Of a DNA stretch of 64,000 nt, positions 43,126 through 52,461 are shown one piece after another. Positions within the stretch are counted from its first letter, which is position 1, and the number at the start of each line of letters is the position of its first letter. Both the position numbers and the translations under genes were made by a program. The stretch lies in assembly GCA_045643465.1 (NCBI GenBank), contig JAZUKV010000034.1, forward strand, positions 1 through 64,000. Direction: 5' to 3'. Under the pieces are notes generated by a model. That model made no database searches. It saw only the letters and a program-made list of their open reading frames with translations, and had not been told where the DNA came from. This DNA is from CAG-492 sp045643465. GTDB taxonomy: Bacteria > Bacillota > Clostridia > TANB77 > CAG-508.

Positions 43126-44787
43126 TTAGAATAAACCTACAATTTTTCCATTATTATCTATATCTATTTTTTCAGCTGCAGGTATCTTTGGAAGTCCTGG
43201 CATTGTTATAACATTTCCAGTAAATACTACTAAAAATCCAGCTCCAGATTTTATCTCAACATCTCTTACAGTTATATCAAAAGGTTGATCACAAAGTAAA
43301 TTTTTAGCATCATCTGATAATGAAAATTGTGTTTTTGAAATACATACTGGTATATTAGTATAACCCATTTTTTCAAACTTAGCTATTTTTTCAATCGCTA
43401 ATTCACTATATTTTACACTAGTTGCACCATATACTTTTTTACAAACTTTTTCTATTTTTGTTTTAAAATCATCTTCCAAATCATATGAATATGTCATATT
43501 TGAATTATCTTCTGCTAATTTAACTATTTTATTGGCTAAATCTATTGCTCCTGCACTTCCCTTTCCCCAACATTCTGTTAAGCTCATTTCAACACCTTTT
43601 TGTGCTAGAATTTTTTCTAATGCCTTTATTTCATTTTCTGTATCCATGTTGAATCTATTAATTGCAACAACAACTTTTCTATTATAAATATTTTGTATAT
43701 TATCTATATGCTTTAATAAATTTTCAGATCCTTTTTCCAAATATTCAATATTTTCTTTTTCAATTTCTTTGATATCCATTCCACCATGATATTTTAAAGC
43801 CTTAATTGTAGCTACTATAACTACTACATTTGGTTGTATCCCTGCTATTCTTGTTTTAATATCTAAGAATTTTTCTGCTCCCAAATCTGCGCCGAATCCA
43901 GCCTCTGTTACAACATAATCTCCAAGCTTTAGTCCAAGCTTAGTTGCAATAATACTATTGCAACCATGTGCAATATTTGCAAATGGACCACCATGTATTA
44001 TAACTGGATTATTTTCTAAAGTTTGAACTAAATTTGGTTTAATAGCATCTTTTAATAAAACAGTCATTGCACCTTCTGCATTCAAATCTTTTGCAGTAAT
44101 TTTTTCATCTTTCTCATTATAACCTACTACAATTTTAGAAATTCTATATTTTAAATCTTCTAAATCTTTTGATAGACAAACAATTGCCATAATTTCAGAT
44201 GCAACAGAAATATCGAATCCATCCATTCTTTCTTTTGTATTTTTTTCTCCTGATAATCCAGTATTAATTTTTCTTAATTGTCTATCATTTAAATCCATAC
44301 ATCTTTTCCAAGTAACAGTTTTAAAATTTAATTCATTTCCATAATAAATATGATTATCAATCATGGCAGATAATAAATTATTTGCTGCAGTAATTGCATG
44401 TATATCACCTGTAAAGTGTAAATTTATATCTTCCATTGGAAGTACTTGAGCATATCCACCTCCAGTTGCTCCACCTTTAACTCCAAAAACGGGACCTAGT
44501 GAAGGCTCTCTTAAAACTCCTATTGTTTTCTTTCCTATTTTATTTAAAGCATCTGCAATACCTATACTTACTGTAGTTTTTCCTTCTCCTAATGGAGTTG
44601 GGTTTATCGCTGTAACTAATATCAATTTACCATTTTTTTTATTTTTTAAATCATTATTTATGTCTAAATCAATTTTGGCTTTATATTTTCCGTATTGCTC
44701 TAAATAATCCTCAGAAATTCCAGCTTTTATAGCTATATCTTTTATATGCAATTTTTGTGCTTTTTGTGCTATTTCAATATCTCCCAT
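43126..44787 (-). CDS. fhs: Formate-tetrahydrofolate ligase
   Basis: A 553-residue ATP-dependent enzyme making 10-formyl-tetrahydrofolate from formate, the first step of the methyl branch of the Wood-Ljungdahl pathway and a general one-carbon entry. It carries the P-loop TPLGEGKTTVSIG (about 65), EPSLGPVFGVKGGATGGG, and HGGPFANIAHGCNS. Length and motifs are canonical. AGGAGGAAG precedes the ATG. It is monocistronic; its leader holds no visible THF riboswitch. Confidence 0.97.
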   Translation of the reverse strand: MGDIEIAQKAQKLHIKDIAIKAGISEDYLEQYGKYKAKIDLDINNDLKNKKNGKLILVTAINPTPLGEGKTTVSIGIADALNKIGKKTIGVLREPSLGPVFGVKGGATGGGYAQVLPMEDINLHFTGDIHAITAANNLLSAMIDNHIYYGNELNFKTVTWKRCMDLNDRQLRKINTGLSGEKNTKERMDGFDISVASEIMAIVCLSKDLEDLKYRISKIVVGYNEKDEKITAKDLNAEGAMTVLLKDAIKPNLVQTLENNPVIIHGGPFANIAHGCNSIIATKLGLKLGDYVVTEAGFGADLGAEKFLDIKTRIAGIQPNVVVIVATIKALKYHGGMDIKEIEKENIEYLEKGSENLLKHIDNIQNIYNRKVVVAINRFNMDTENEIKALEKILAQKGVEMSLTECWGKGSAGAIDLANKIVKLAEDNSNMTYSYDLEDDFKTKIEKVCKKVYGATSVKYSELAIEKIAKFEKMGYTNIPVCISKTQFSLSDDAKNLLCDQPFDITVRDVEIKSGAGFLVVFTGNVITMPGLPKIPAAEKIDIDNNGKIVGLF

Positions 44788-44885
44788 AATACTTCCTCCT
44801 ATGCAGATTTTATTTATTACATTCTATATTCAAATTAAAAATTTTTCCACTATTTTATTAAAATTTTTTAATAATTTTTTATTAA

Positions 44886-44935
44886 TAATAAAAAAGCACC
44901 AAAAAAGCTATAATTAATTTTTTATGCTTTCCTGA
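44886..44935 (-). terminator. Probable terminator after the PAP2-like gene
   Basis: On the minus strand AAAGCA...AAAAAA pairs with TTTTTT...TGCTTT, followed by TTATTATT. The stem is A/T-rich and only moderately convincing. Confidence 0.5.
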
Positions 44936-44952
44936 TACTTTATTATATTACA

Positions 44953-45387
44953 TTATATTATTAATCCAACTACTATTCCTATTAATGCTCCAACTAAAAC
45001 TTGCATAGGAGTATGTCCTAAAACTTCTACTAATTTTTCTTGAACTTGAACCCCTGTCAAACCTGGTGTTTGAACTATTTTATTAAGTAATTTAGCTTGT
45101 TTTCCTGCTGCTCTTCTAACTCCGGCCGCATCATACATAACAACTGCAGCAAAAACTACCGATAATGCAAAAATCGGAGAATCTGCGCCATATTCTCTTG
45201 AAATCATTGCTGCTAGTGCAGTTACTACGGCAGAATGAGAGCTTGGCATTCCACCAGCTCCAAGTATTCTTTTAAAATTAAATTGTTTAGTTTTTATCAA
45301 ATCATATGTTACCTTAAATGCTTGTATGAAAAACCATACTGCAAACGGAACTATTATAAACTTATATTGTTGAAAAAATTTTATCAT
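44953..45387 (-). CDS. Divergent PAP2-family membrane protein (DUF212)
   Basis: A 144-residue membrane protein of the divergent PAP2 family. The key block is GAGGMPSSHSAVVTAL, containing the phosphatase PSSH, followed by YDAAGVRRAAGKQAKLLN. Four membrane segments are seen. Phosphatase activity on a lipid phosphate is possible but unproven for this clade. The start is placed at the ATG six bases after AGGTG. Confidence 0.88.
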   Translation of the reverse strand: MIKFFQQYKFIIVPFAVWFFIQAFKVTYDLIKTKQFNFKRILGAGGMPSSHSAVVTALAAMISREYGADSPIFALSVVFAAVVMYDAAGVRRAAGKQAKLLNKIVQTPGLTGVQVQEKLVEVLGHTPMQVLVGALIGIVVGLII

Positions 45388-45406
45388 TTTTATCACCTGC
45401 TACTCT

Positions 45407-45646
45407 CTATTTAACTTCACTAGTTTCAAATTTTTCTTCTGCAAAATTATCATTTCCATCATTAATTAAAATAGTAATTCTTTTCTCTGCATTTTCTAAT
45501 ATTTCACTGCATTTTTTTGATAATTTCATTCCTTCTTCAAATTTTTCAACTGCCTTATCTAAATCTAAATCATTTTTTTCTAATTGATCCGCAATTTCTT
45601 CTAATTTTTTCATTGCCTCTTCAAAATTCATGTCTTTTTCGCTCAT
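45407..45646 (-). CDS. xseB: Exodeoxyribonuclease VII small subunit
   Basis: A 79-residue helical XseB: NFEEAMKKLEEIADQLEKND and LDKAVEKFEEGMKL are the family signature. It complexes with XseA to degrade single-stranded DNA. AGAGGTT lies ahead of the ATG. Unusually, another gene (now frameshifted) lies between xseA and xseB. Confidence 0.95.
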   Translation of the reverse strand: MSEKDMNFEEAMKKLEEIADQLEKNDLDLDKAVEKFEEGMKLSKKCSEILENAEKRITILINDGNDNFAEEKFETSEVK

Positions 45647-45662
45647 CGACTAACCTCTCTAT

Positions 45663-46119
45663 CTATTTAGAAATTTTACCTGTTTTTGGATTTACTGTAT
45701 ACCAAGCTAATTCACTAGTAGTATTAGAATCTCTTACAACAATTTCGTAATTTCCATTTCCACTTATATTCTCAATTTTAAAATATACTCCATCAGTTGT
45801 TCCCCAATCATCTTTAACTAACTTTAAAGCTTTTTCTTCATCTGATAAAGTTTGTATTTCTGTATCATTTATATTATTTTCATTACCATTATTATTTTTT
45901 TCTGTTATTACATTATTGTTATTTTCAATTTTATTGTTTACTTGATTTTCTATTACATTATTTTTTGTTATATTATTTTCAATTTTGTTCATTGGGCTAA
46001 CTTGCTCTTTATCATTTTTTTTATCAAAATTAAAAATATATGTATACCCTAAAAATCCGGGCTATACCTAAAATCATTAATATTAATACTATAATCATAT
46101 ATTTTGCACTTTTACTCAT
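45663..46119 (-). pseudogene. Frameshifted membrane-anchored protein with C-terminal PepSY-like segment
   Basis: AAGGAGATAAG precedes an ATG at 46119 that opens MSKSAKYMIIVLILMILGIA, a membrane anchor, but this frame stops after about 29 codons. The next frame runs on from the same place (GFLGYTYIFNFDKKNDKEQV) into a 109-residue Asn-rich stretch ending in a 'YTVNPKTGKISK' PepSY-like strand. Removing one C from GCCCGG (46057-46062) joins them into one protein of about 151 residues. It is a frameshift mutation, a sequencing error, or less likely programmed slippage. It sits between xseA and xseB. Confidence 0.75.
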
Positions 46120-46141
46120 CTTATCTCCTTTGTATCCTCCT

Positions 46142-47329
46142 TTACATTATTTTTGCTTTTGCATTTCCATCAATTAGTTTTACGCTTACTTCATCACCTT
46201 TTTTTAGCTCTTTAACAGTTTTTACAATTTTGTTATCTTTTTCTATCAAAGAATATCCCCTAGTTAATGTTTTAAGAGGACTTAATGTATCTAGTTTTGT
46301 TATAAGCTCAACCATTTTTGTTTTATTTATTTGTATTTTATTATTTATAGCAATTTGCATATTCTTATTTATTTTATCTAATTGTAAATATCTTTCTTGT
46401 ACATTTTGTAGTGGATTACTAAATACCCTATTCGTCATACATTTTTCGTAGCGTAATTTCATTATTTCTATTTTTTTCTTTAATGCATTCTTATATCTTA
46501 AATTATAATTGTCTAATTTTAAAATAATATCAGATATATTTGGAACTGCAAGCTCTGCTGCTGCTGAAGGCGTTGGAGCTCTTAAATCTGCTACAAAATC
46601 AGATATTGAAAAATCAGTTTCATGTCCAACTGCTGAAATTATAGGTAATTCAGATTCAAAAATTGCTCTTGCTACAATTTCTTCATTAAATGGCCATAGA
46701 TCTTCTAATGAACCTCCACCTCTTGCCAAAATTATTACATCTGCTAACTTTTGCTCATTCATTATTTTTATTGCTTTAGCTATTTTTATCGCTGCCCCTT
46801 CTCCTTGAACAGGTACTGGCAACAATTTAATATTTACATTTGGATTTCTTCTTGTTGAAACATTTATAATATCTCTTATTACAGCTCCTGTATTAGATGT
46901 TAGTACTCCTATACATTTCGGCATTTTTGGTATTGCTTTTTTATATTTTGGATCAAATAATCCTTCTTGCTCTAATTTTGCCTTAAGCTCTTCATATGCC
47001 ACATGCAAACTTCCAAGTCCATCTTCTTGCATTGCTTTACAATATATTTGGTAAACACCATCTCTTTCAAAAACAGAAACAGTACCTAGAATAATAACTT
47101 TCATACCATCTCTTGGTACAAAATTTAGATTTGCTGTATATGACTTAAACATAATACACTTAATTAAAGAATTCTCATCTTTTAAAGTAAAATACATATG
47201 CCCTGTATAATGATGTTTAAAATTAGAAATTTCACCTTTTATTAATACATTATTTAAATATTCATCTTTATTAAATTTATCTTTTATGTACAGGTTTAGC
47301 TCTGTAACTGTAATTGGACTATATTCCAT
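46142..47329 (-). CDS. xseA: Exodeoxyribonuclease VII large subunit
   Basis: A 395-residue catalytic subunit: N-terminal OB fold (VTELNLYIKDKFN ... 'GHMYFTLKDENSLIKC'), then the catalytic core with GVLTSNTGAVIRDI, ARGGGSLEDLWPFNEE and GHETDFSISDFVADLRAPTP, and a coiled-coil tail. It follows nusB by 14 bases, a common order. GAAGAGGTT precedes the start. Confidence 0.96.
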   Translation of the reverse strand: MEYSPITVTELNLYIKDKFNKDEYLNNVLIKGEISNFKHHYTGHMYFTLKDENSLIKCIMFKSYTANLNFVPRDGMKVIILGTVSVFERDGVYQIYCKAMQEDGLGSLHVAYEELKAKLEQEGLFDPKYKKAIPKMPKCIGVLTSNTGAVIRDIINVSTRRNPNVNIKLLPVPVQGEGAAIKIAKAIKIMNEQKLADVIILARGGGSLEDLWPFNEEIVARAIFESELPIISAVGHETDFSISDFVADLRAPTPSAAAELAVPNISDIILKLDNYNLRYKNALKKKIEIMKLRYEKCMTNRVFSNPLQNVQERYLQLDKINKNMQIAINNKIQINKTKMVELITKLDTLSPLKTLTRGYSLIEKDNKIVKTVKELKKGDEVSVKLIDGNAKAKIM

Positions 47330-47343
47330 CTATAAACCTCTTC

Positions 47344-47754
47344 CTATTCTGTGATATTGTTATCCTTTACAACACTAGCTAATATTCCATTAATAAATGA
47401 AGCTGAAGTTTCTTCTCCATATTTTTTTGCTAATTCAACAGCTTCGTTTATAGAAATTTTGTATGGTAATTTATTATAAATAATTTCATAAATAGCAATT
47501 TTTAAAATTGTCATATTTATTTTTGAAACACGCTCTATATTCCAGCCTGATTTCAAATTTTTAGCAATCTCTTCTTTTAAATTTTCTTCTAAACTTATTA
47601 TTTTAAGTACATTATTTTTAATGCTTTCTTTATCTTTTTCAGATAATTCAGTATCTTCTAAATAAATATTAATTTGATCTTCATTTTCACATTTTTGAAC
47701 TTCTAAACTATAAATTAATTTGAATATTTCTTCTCTTATCTTTGACTTATTCAT
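47344..47754 (-). CDS. nusB: Transcription antitermination factor NusB
   Basis: A 136-residue helical protein that joins NusE in rRNA antitermination complexes. Family features are REEIFKLIYSLEVQ at the start and the C-terminal INEAVELAKKYGEETSASFI followed by NGILA. GAAGGGAATG is upstream. It lies between the DUF2273 gene and xseA. Confidence 0.96.
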   Translation of the reverse strand: MNKSKIREEIFKLIYSLEVQKCENEDQINIYLEDTELSEKDKESIKNNVLKIISLEENLKEEIAKNLKSGWNIERVSKINMTILKIAIYEIIYNKLPYKISINEAVELAKKYGEETSASFINGILASVVKDNNITE

Positions 47755-47771
47755 AAAAATTACATTCCCTT

Positions 47772-47975
47772 CTACATTTTGTCTATTAAGTTCTTTAGTT
47801 TTTCTTTTACAGTTTCTTTATTCTTTTGAATATAATTTCCTGACCATGCACCTAAAACTATAATAATTATCGCTATTATAAATCTATACAAACTAGTACA
47901 TGCTAAAATAAGAGCTATAATTCCACCTATTATCATACCACCATATTTGTGAAAAAAATTTTTGAACTCGTCCAT
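47772..47975 (-). CDS. DUF2273 small membrane protein
   Basis: A 67-residue protein with two membrane segments (GGMIIGGIIALILACTSLY and IIAIIIIVLGAWSGNYI) and a Lys-rich tail. It belongs to DUF2273, typically encoded with Asp23 and AmaP proteins. Membrane anchoring of the Asp23 complex is the likely context. GGAGGT precedes the start. Confidence 0.88.
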   Translation of the reverse strand: MDEFKNFFHKYGGMIIGGIIALILACTSLYRFIIAIIIIVLGAWSGNYIQKNKETVKEKLKNLIDKM

Positions 47976-47992
47976 TGTAAATTACCTCCACT

Positions 47993-48643
47993 TTAATTCT
48001 CTGTTTTATTTTCTACTTCTATTAAGTTAGCTTGCTCATTTTCTGATTTTTTTTCTTCTAATTTAGCTTTTTCTTTTTGTTCGATTTTTTCTTGTTTTTC
48101 TATTGTTTTCTCATCACTATCAATTTTAATATTAACTTGCTTTACTTCTAAATCAAAGTTTTCTTTTATTTGATCTTTAATTTTCATTTGTAATCCTACA
48201 GTTAAATCTCTAACATTTTGAGTAGAGCCTAATAAAACTGCTATGTATATGCTTAAATAATTTGCTGGATCTATATCAACTGTAACATTAATATTATTTA
48301 CCAATTCCATTGATTGTTTTATTATTCCTTTTACTGCATTTTCTATAGCATTTTTTGATATCAATAATTTTCCTGAATCATTTTCAAGTAAAATATCATT
48401 TGCTGTAGCCTTTTTTATCTCTTTTCTTTTTCTAAAAAATAAACATCTTATAGATAATAATATAAATACTACAGAAATTAATAATGCTATTATAACTAAT
48501 GCTGTATCTGATAATACATAATCTATACAATTTTTAATATTATCAACTGATATAATATTAAATAATATTAAACAGATTGTTATTGAAATTATTAACATTA
48601 GTAATGAATATAAAATTAAAACAAATTTTTCTAAAATTTTCAT
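47993..48643 (-). CDS. amaP: AmaP-like membrane anchor protein for Asp23
   Basis: About 216 residues: two N-terminal membrane segments, then an Asp23-like soluble region (GKLLISKNAIENAVKGII) and a Glu/Lys-rich tail. AmaP anchors Asp23 at the membrane in Staphylococcus. The start is ambiguous between 48643 (MKILEKF) and 48655 (MNFFMK). A more upstream ATG at 48739 falls inside the terminator of the asp23 gene and is rejected. GCGGGGA is the nearest Shine-Dalgarno sequence. Confidence 0.82.
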   Translation of the reverse strand: MKILEKFVLILYSLLMLIISITICLILFNIISVDNIKNCIDYVLSDTALVIIALLISVVFILLSIRCLFFRKRKEIKKATANDILLENDSGKLLISKNAIENAVKGIIKQSMELVNNINVTVDIDPANYLSIYIAVLLGSTQNVRDLTVGLQMKIKDQIKENFDLEVKQVNIKIDSDEKTIEKQEKIEQKEKAKLEEKKSENEQANLIEVENKTEN

Positions 48644-48716
48644 AAAAAAATTCATTCCCCGCTTTCTAAAATATATAATTCTAACATTAACTAAAAAACT
48701 ATCAGACATATAAAAA

Positions 48717-48750
48717 CTAAATTGAGCTTTCAAGCCCAATTTAGTTAATA
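48717..48750 (-). terminator. Terminator between the asp23 and amaP genes
   Basis: CTAAATTG...GCTT pairs with AAGC...CAATTTAG around a short loop, then TTTTTA, on the minus strand. It probably attenuates read-through to amaP. Confidence 0.75.
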
Positions 48751-48752
48751 AA

Positions 48753-49178
48753 TTACTCTGTTACTTCCTTTCTCTCTGTATTAGTATTTACTCCTTGAAC
48801 ATGAACGTTAACTTCAGTTACTTTTAAGCCTGTCATTGTTTCAACAGATTTTTTAACTTTTGTTTGAATTTCAAAAGCTATTTCTGGTATTCTAACTCCA
48901 TATTCAACTATAATATTAACATCAATTTTTGCATCTTTTTCAGTTACAACAACTTTTATTCCTTTAGCAAGGTTTTTCTTTCCGCTCAATACTTCGCTGA
49001 TTCCACCTGCAAAACCACCAGACATTTCATAAACACCTTTTATTTCTGAAACAGCTTTTCCCGCAATAACAGCAACAACTTCATCAGCAATTCTTAATTT
49101 ATTATTATTATCTCCATCATTAACGACCATTTCGTTTGATTGAACATTCATCATTTCATTATTGTTCTCATTCTCCAT
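48753..49178 (-). CDS. Asp23/Gls24-family envelope stress protein
   Basis: A 141-residue Asp23/Gls24 protein: 'IADEVVAVIAGKAVSEIKGV', then GGISEVLSGKKNLAKGIKV and KVTEVNVHVQGV. These abundant proteins coat the inner membrane face and are induced by cell-envelope or alkaline stress. The amaP-like and DUF2273 genes downstream make the usual trio. Confidence 0.92.
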   Translation of the reverse strand: MENENNNEMMNVQSNEMVVNDGDNNNKLRIADEVVAVIAGKAVSEIKGVYEMSGGFAGGISEVLSGKKNLAKGIKVVVTEKDAKIDVNIIVEYGVRIPEIAFEIQTKVKKSVETMTGLKVTEVNVHVQGVNTNTERKEVTE

Positions 49179-49274
49179 AAAAAATACCTCCTACTGATAT
49201 ATTTTGCACTATAAGTATATCAATTTATACTAAATATTACAAGCTTTTATTTACATTTTTTGTAAACATCCTTT

Positions 49275-50411
49275 TTATACAAACTCTTCCCAAACTATAT
49301 TAGCAAAATCGATTCCTTTATTAGTTAAATATATTTTTTCATTATCAAAATATATTAATTTTTCTTTTTGCAATTTTTCTAATTGTTTTTTATATTTTTC
49401 TAATACATCTTGATGAAATATTTCTTTGAACTTTTTTACATTTACTCCGTCAATCATTCTTAACCCTAAAATCATATATTCATTCATTTTACTTTCAATA
49501 TTTTGCACTTCATGAATTTCAACGTTTTTTTCGATTTCTTTATTTTCTAGATTCCTTATATATTTTTCTACATCACAAATGTTTGAATATCTTTTCATAT
49601 TAAAGTAAGAATGGGCTGCTGCTCCAAATCCTATATATTCTTTTTGTTTCCAACAATCTGTATTATGCCTTGAATAATATCCTGCTTTAGAAAAATTAGA
49701 TATTTCATATTGATTATACCCATTTTTCTTTAAATAATTCTTCACTAGCCAATACATATCTCGCTCTAAATTTTCATCTGGCAATACTAATTTTTGTTCA
49801 TCAACTAAATCTTTTAATTTTGTATTTTCTTCTAATATTAAGGAATATACTGAAATATGCTCTGGATTTTTTCCAATAATTATATTTAAACTTTCTTGAA
49901 CATTTTGTAGTGTTTGTGTTGGTAATCCTATCATTAAATCTACATTTATATTTTTAAATCCTACTGCTCTCGCAATTTCATATGTATGTTCAAAATCACT
50001 ATATTTATGTATTCTTCCAATTAAACTTAATAATTTATCATTAGTAGATTGCAATCCTATACTTAATCTATTAATTCCTATCCTATAATAATATTTTAAT
50101 TTTTCTGCATTTACAGTTCCTGGATTAACCTCTATTGTTATTTCTGCATTCTCATCTAATTTAAATTTATTTTTAATTTCATTTAATATTTCATTTATTT
50201 CTTCGTATTTTAAAATAGATGGAGTTCCTCCACCTATATAAATTGTTTTTACAATAATATTTTCATTTTCTTCAAAATTATGAATCTCTTTTAATAACGC
50301 ACTTACATATTCATCTTCCAGATTGTGAATGGTATCATATGAACAAAAATCACAATAAAAACATTTCTTTTTGCAAAATGGAATATGTATGTATATACCA
50401 ATTTCTCTCAT
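49275..50411 (-). CDS. hemW: Radical SAM protein HemW (coproporphyrinogen III oxidase-like)
   Basis: A 378-residue radical SAM protein starting MREIGIYIHIPFCKKKCFYCDFC with C-x3-C-x2-C plus a fourth Cys, the HemW pattern; later GGGTPS and EVNPGT. HemW is a heme chaperone rather than the oxidase HemN, and annotation often confuses them. The start is set at the ATG six bases after AGGTG; a GTG three codons earlier is the alternative. It lies just after whiA. Confidence 0.9.
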   Translation of the reverse strand: MREIGIYIHIPFCKKKCFYCDFCSYDTIHNLEDEYVSALLKEIHNFEENENIIVKTIYIGGGTPSILKYEEINEILNEIKNKFKLDENAEITIEVNPGTVNAEKLKYYYRIGINRLSIGLQSTNDKLLSLIGRIHKYSDFEHTYEIARAVGFKNINVDLMIGLPTQTLQNVQESLNIIIGKNPEHISVYSLILEENTKLKDLVDEQKLVLPDENLERDMYWLVKNYLKKNGYNQYEISNFSKAGYYSRHNTDCWKQKEYIGFGAAAHSYFNMKRYSNICDVEKYIRNLENKEIEKNVEIHEVQNIESKMNEYMILGLRMIDGVNVKKFKEIFHQDVLEKYKKQLEKLQKEKLIYFDNEKIYLTNKGIDFANIVWEEFV

Positions 50412-50420
50412 TGCTTTCAC

Positions 50421-51302
50421 CTAACTATTTTTTAATTCATCTGCAAATTTTGAAATAGCTGATAATCTATGGCTAATTCCTGATTTACTTATTGTATTTT
50501 CCATCAAAATTACTAATTCGGATAATGATGCTTCTGGATGTGCTAATCTTAAATTAGCTATATCTTGTAAGCTCTCTGATAATTCACCAAATTTTCGTTT
50601 TGCTTTAATATATTTTATATCATCAATCTGCTTTTGACCTGCTTGAAGGGTCTTTGAAAAATTAGCTGTTTCACAATTTACTAATCTATTTAAATTATTA
50701 CTTGTATCTCTTATAACTCTAGTCTCTTCAAATTTTAAAACAGCATTATTTGCACCAATAAATGCTAAAAATTTTGAAATCTCTTCTCCTTCTTTTATAT
50801 ATATAACAAAAGAATTTTCTTTTTTTAATTTTTTAGTATTTATTGTATAAAATTTCAATATATCTGATACATAATTTAAATTTTCATCATTATCTAAATT
50901 TAGCTCTAAATGATATTTTTTATTTGGATTATTTACATATCCACTTCCTAAAAACACACCTCTAATTAATGATTTATCTAGATTTTCATCTCTATTAAAA
51001 TTCTTTATATAAAAATTCTTTTTGTCAAAATTTAAATAATCTAATTCTATATTATGCTTATATTCTATATAAAAAGTCTTTCCTTTTATATCAATTTTAT
51101 AATTTTCTATATTACAATTTTTTACAATTTTGGCAAATCTGTTAATGTTATAATCACTTTCTGTTGAAAACTTTACATTTTCATTATTTTTTACACAATT
51201 AGAGCTTAACAGATATCCGATGAATTCCATTTTTACTTGATCTTTTTTAGCTAAATTATTAATTTTACTAAGTTCCATTTTTACATCTGAAGAAAAAGAC
51301 AT
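50421..51302 (-). CDS. whiA: WhiA-family DNA-binding regulator
   Basis: A 293-residue WhiA: a LAGLIDADG-type N-terminal domain (GYLLSSNCVKNN, RGVFLGSGYVNNP) and a C-terminal helix-turn-helix (LADIANLRLAHPEASLSEL as QDIANLRLAHPEAS). In Firmicutes, WhiA affects cell division and chromosome segregation; in Actinobacteria it controls sporulation. It usually sits by yvcK/rapZ, not seen here. GGGGGT precedes the start. Confidence 0.93.
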   Translation of the reverse strand: MSFSSDVKMELSKINNLAKKDQVKMEFIGYLLSSNCVKNNENVKFSTESDYNINRFAKIVKNCNIENYKIDIKGKTFYIEYKHNIELDYLNFDKKNFYIKNFNRDENLDKSLIRGVFLGSGYVNNPNKKYHLELNLDNDENLNYVSDILKFYTINTKKLKKENSFVIYIKEGEEISKFLAFIGANNAVLKFEETRVIRDTSNNLNRLVNCETANFSKTLQAGQKQIDDIKYIKAKRKFGELSESLQDIANLRLAHPEASLSELVILMENTISKSGISHRLSAISKFADELKNS

Positions 51303-51305
51303 ACC

Positions 51306-52148
51306 TTACCCCCTTACTGTAGCTATGATTGCTCTATCATTATTTCCTAAATCTTTCTTTAAATAAATATTTTTATAGTTTTCTTGATTCAAAATTTTTT
51401 CTACACTTAACTTTTGATTGTACCCGATTTCTAAGAAAATTTTGCCTTCCGGTTTTAAAAATTTTATTGCTTCTTTTGCAATTATTCTATAAAACTTTAA
51501 TCCATCTTTCCCACCATCTAATGCTATATGTGGTTCATTTTTTACTTGCATATCTAAGGTTCCTATAATATCTGTTTCTATATATGGAGGATTTGAAACT
51601 ATAATATCAAAATTTTTTTCATCTATATTTTTAAACATATCTGATTCAAAAAATATAATTTTATTGTGAACACCATTTTTTTCTGAATTTAATTTAGCTA
51701 TTTGGATTGCTTTTTCACTTATATCTGAAACAAAAACTTGTGAATTCGGTAAATATTTTGCTAAACTTATTCCTATTGCACCACTACCAGTACATAAATC
51801 TAATATTTTACACTTTTCATTTTTATATTGTTCAATAATCTCTTCTACTAAAATTTCTGTATCAGGTTGTGGTATTAATACATTTTCATCCACATAAAAT
51901 TCTAATTTCATAAATTCTTGTTTATTTGTTATATATTGAATAGGAATACCACTTTTTAATTTCTCTATATATTTTTTAAATTCTTGGACTTTATAATCAT
52001 CAATTTCATTTTCTAAATAAATAATTATTTTTTGTTTTTCTATCCCAAATACATATTCAATTAACATTTTTAAAATTATATCTGAATCTTCTATATTATG
52101 CTCTTTTAATATTATTTTTCCATAATCTAATACTTCTTTTAAAATCAT
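51306..52148 (-). CDS. prmC: Peptide chain release factor N5-glutamine methyltransferase
   Basis: A 280-residue PrmC: helical N-domain, then the SAM fold with ILDLCTGSGAIGISLA and the catalytic VSNPPYIE. It methylates Gln in the GGQ loop of release factors. prfA is not adjacent. AAGGAAG is ahead of the ATG. It is followed by whiA within three bases, so the two are co-translated. Confidence 0.95.
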   Translation of the reverse strand: MILKEVLDYGKIILKEHNIEDSDIILKMLIEYVFGIEKQKIIIYLENEIDDYKVQEFKKYIEKLKSGIPIQYITNKQEFMKLEFYVDENVLIPQPDTEILVEEIIEQYKNEKCKILDLCTGSGAIGISLAKYLPNSQVFVSDISEKAIQIAKLNSEKNGVHNKIIFFESDMFKNIDEKNFDIIVSNPPYIETDIIGTLDMQVKNEPHIALDGGKDGLKFYRIIAKEAIKFLKPEGKIFLEIGYNQKLSVEKILNQENYKNIYLKKDLGNNDRAIIATVRG

Positions 52149-52182
52149 ATATTATTCTTCCTTTTTTATAAAAATAGGCATA

Positions 52183-52393
52183 AAAAAACCCCCACTTTAG
52201 CCGTTAAGTTTAGTGAAATTTTAAGGACCTGCTTTCACAGGTGGGTATCTTGTTAAATGCTCCTGGGCTTCTTAGTTTAACTAAGCTTGCACGCCACATT
52301 TAAAGGCAGATTCCCGTTTAATCCGCGTTGGTTCTAAAATTCCATTCTACACGTACTATGCAGGGATTTTCTTAATATATATTCTCTTTTGTT
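52183..52393 (-). ncRNA. ssrS: 6S-like regulatory RNA
   Basis: About 210 bases between prmC and recO, much more G+C-rich and structured than other gaps. It has its own promoter (52400-52428) and ends GTGGGGG followed by seven T. The RNA would fold into one long interrupted hairpin: GGGAATCT with AGATACCC, TTAAATG with CATTTAA, and the local hairpin CTTAG/CTAAG. It contains GTGGCGTGC and GAAGCCC, familiar from Firmicute 6S RNAs. 6S RNA binds RNA polymerase-sigma A and tunes transcription in stationary phase. The identity is from pattern recall, not a covariance search. Confidence 0.7.
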
Positions 52394-52399
52394 ATTGAT

Positions 52400-52428
52400 A
52401 TATTATCATATTTTTTATTCAATTTCAA
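52400..52428 (-). promoter_or_regulatory. Promoter of the 6S-like RNA
   Basis: TTGAAA (52428-52423) and TAATAT (52405-52400) with exactly 17 bases between on the minus strand. Confidence 0.75.
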
Positions 52429-52461
52429 GTGTTTTTTATAAAAAATTCATATTCTCTTACT

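Noticed and set aside
44788..44952. THF riboswitch before fhs
   Set aside because: The leader is short and A+T-rich without the conserved aptamer pairing.
48644..48739. Longer N-terminus for the AmaP-like protein
   Set aside because: The upstream ATG lies in the terminator of the preceding gene and has no ribosome-binding site.
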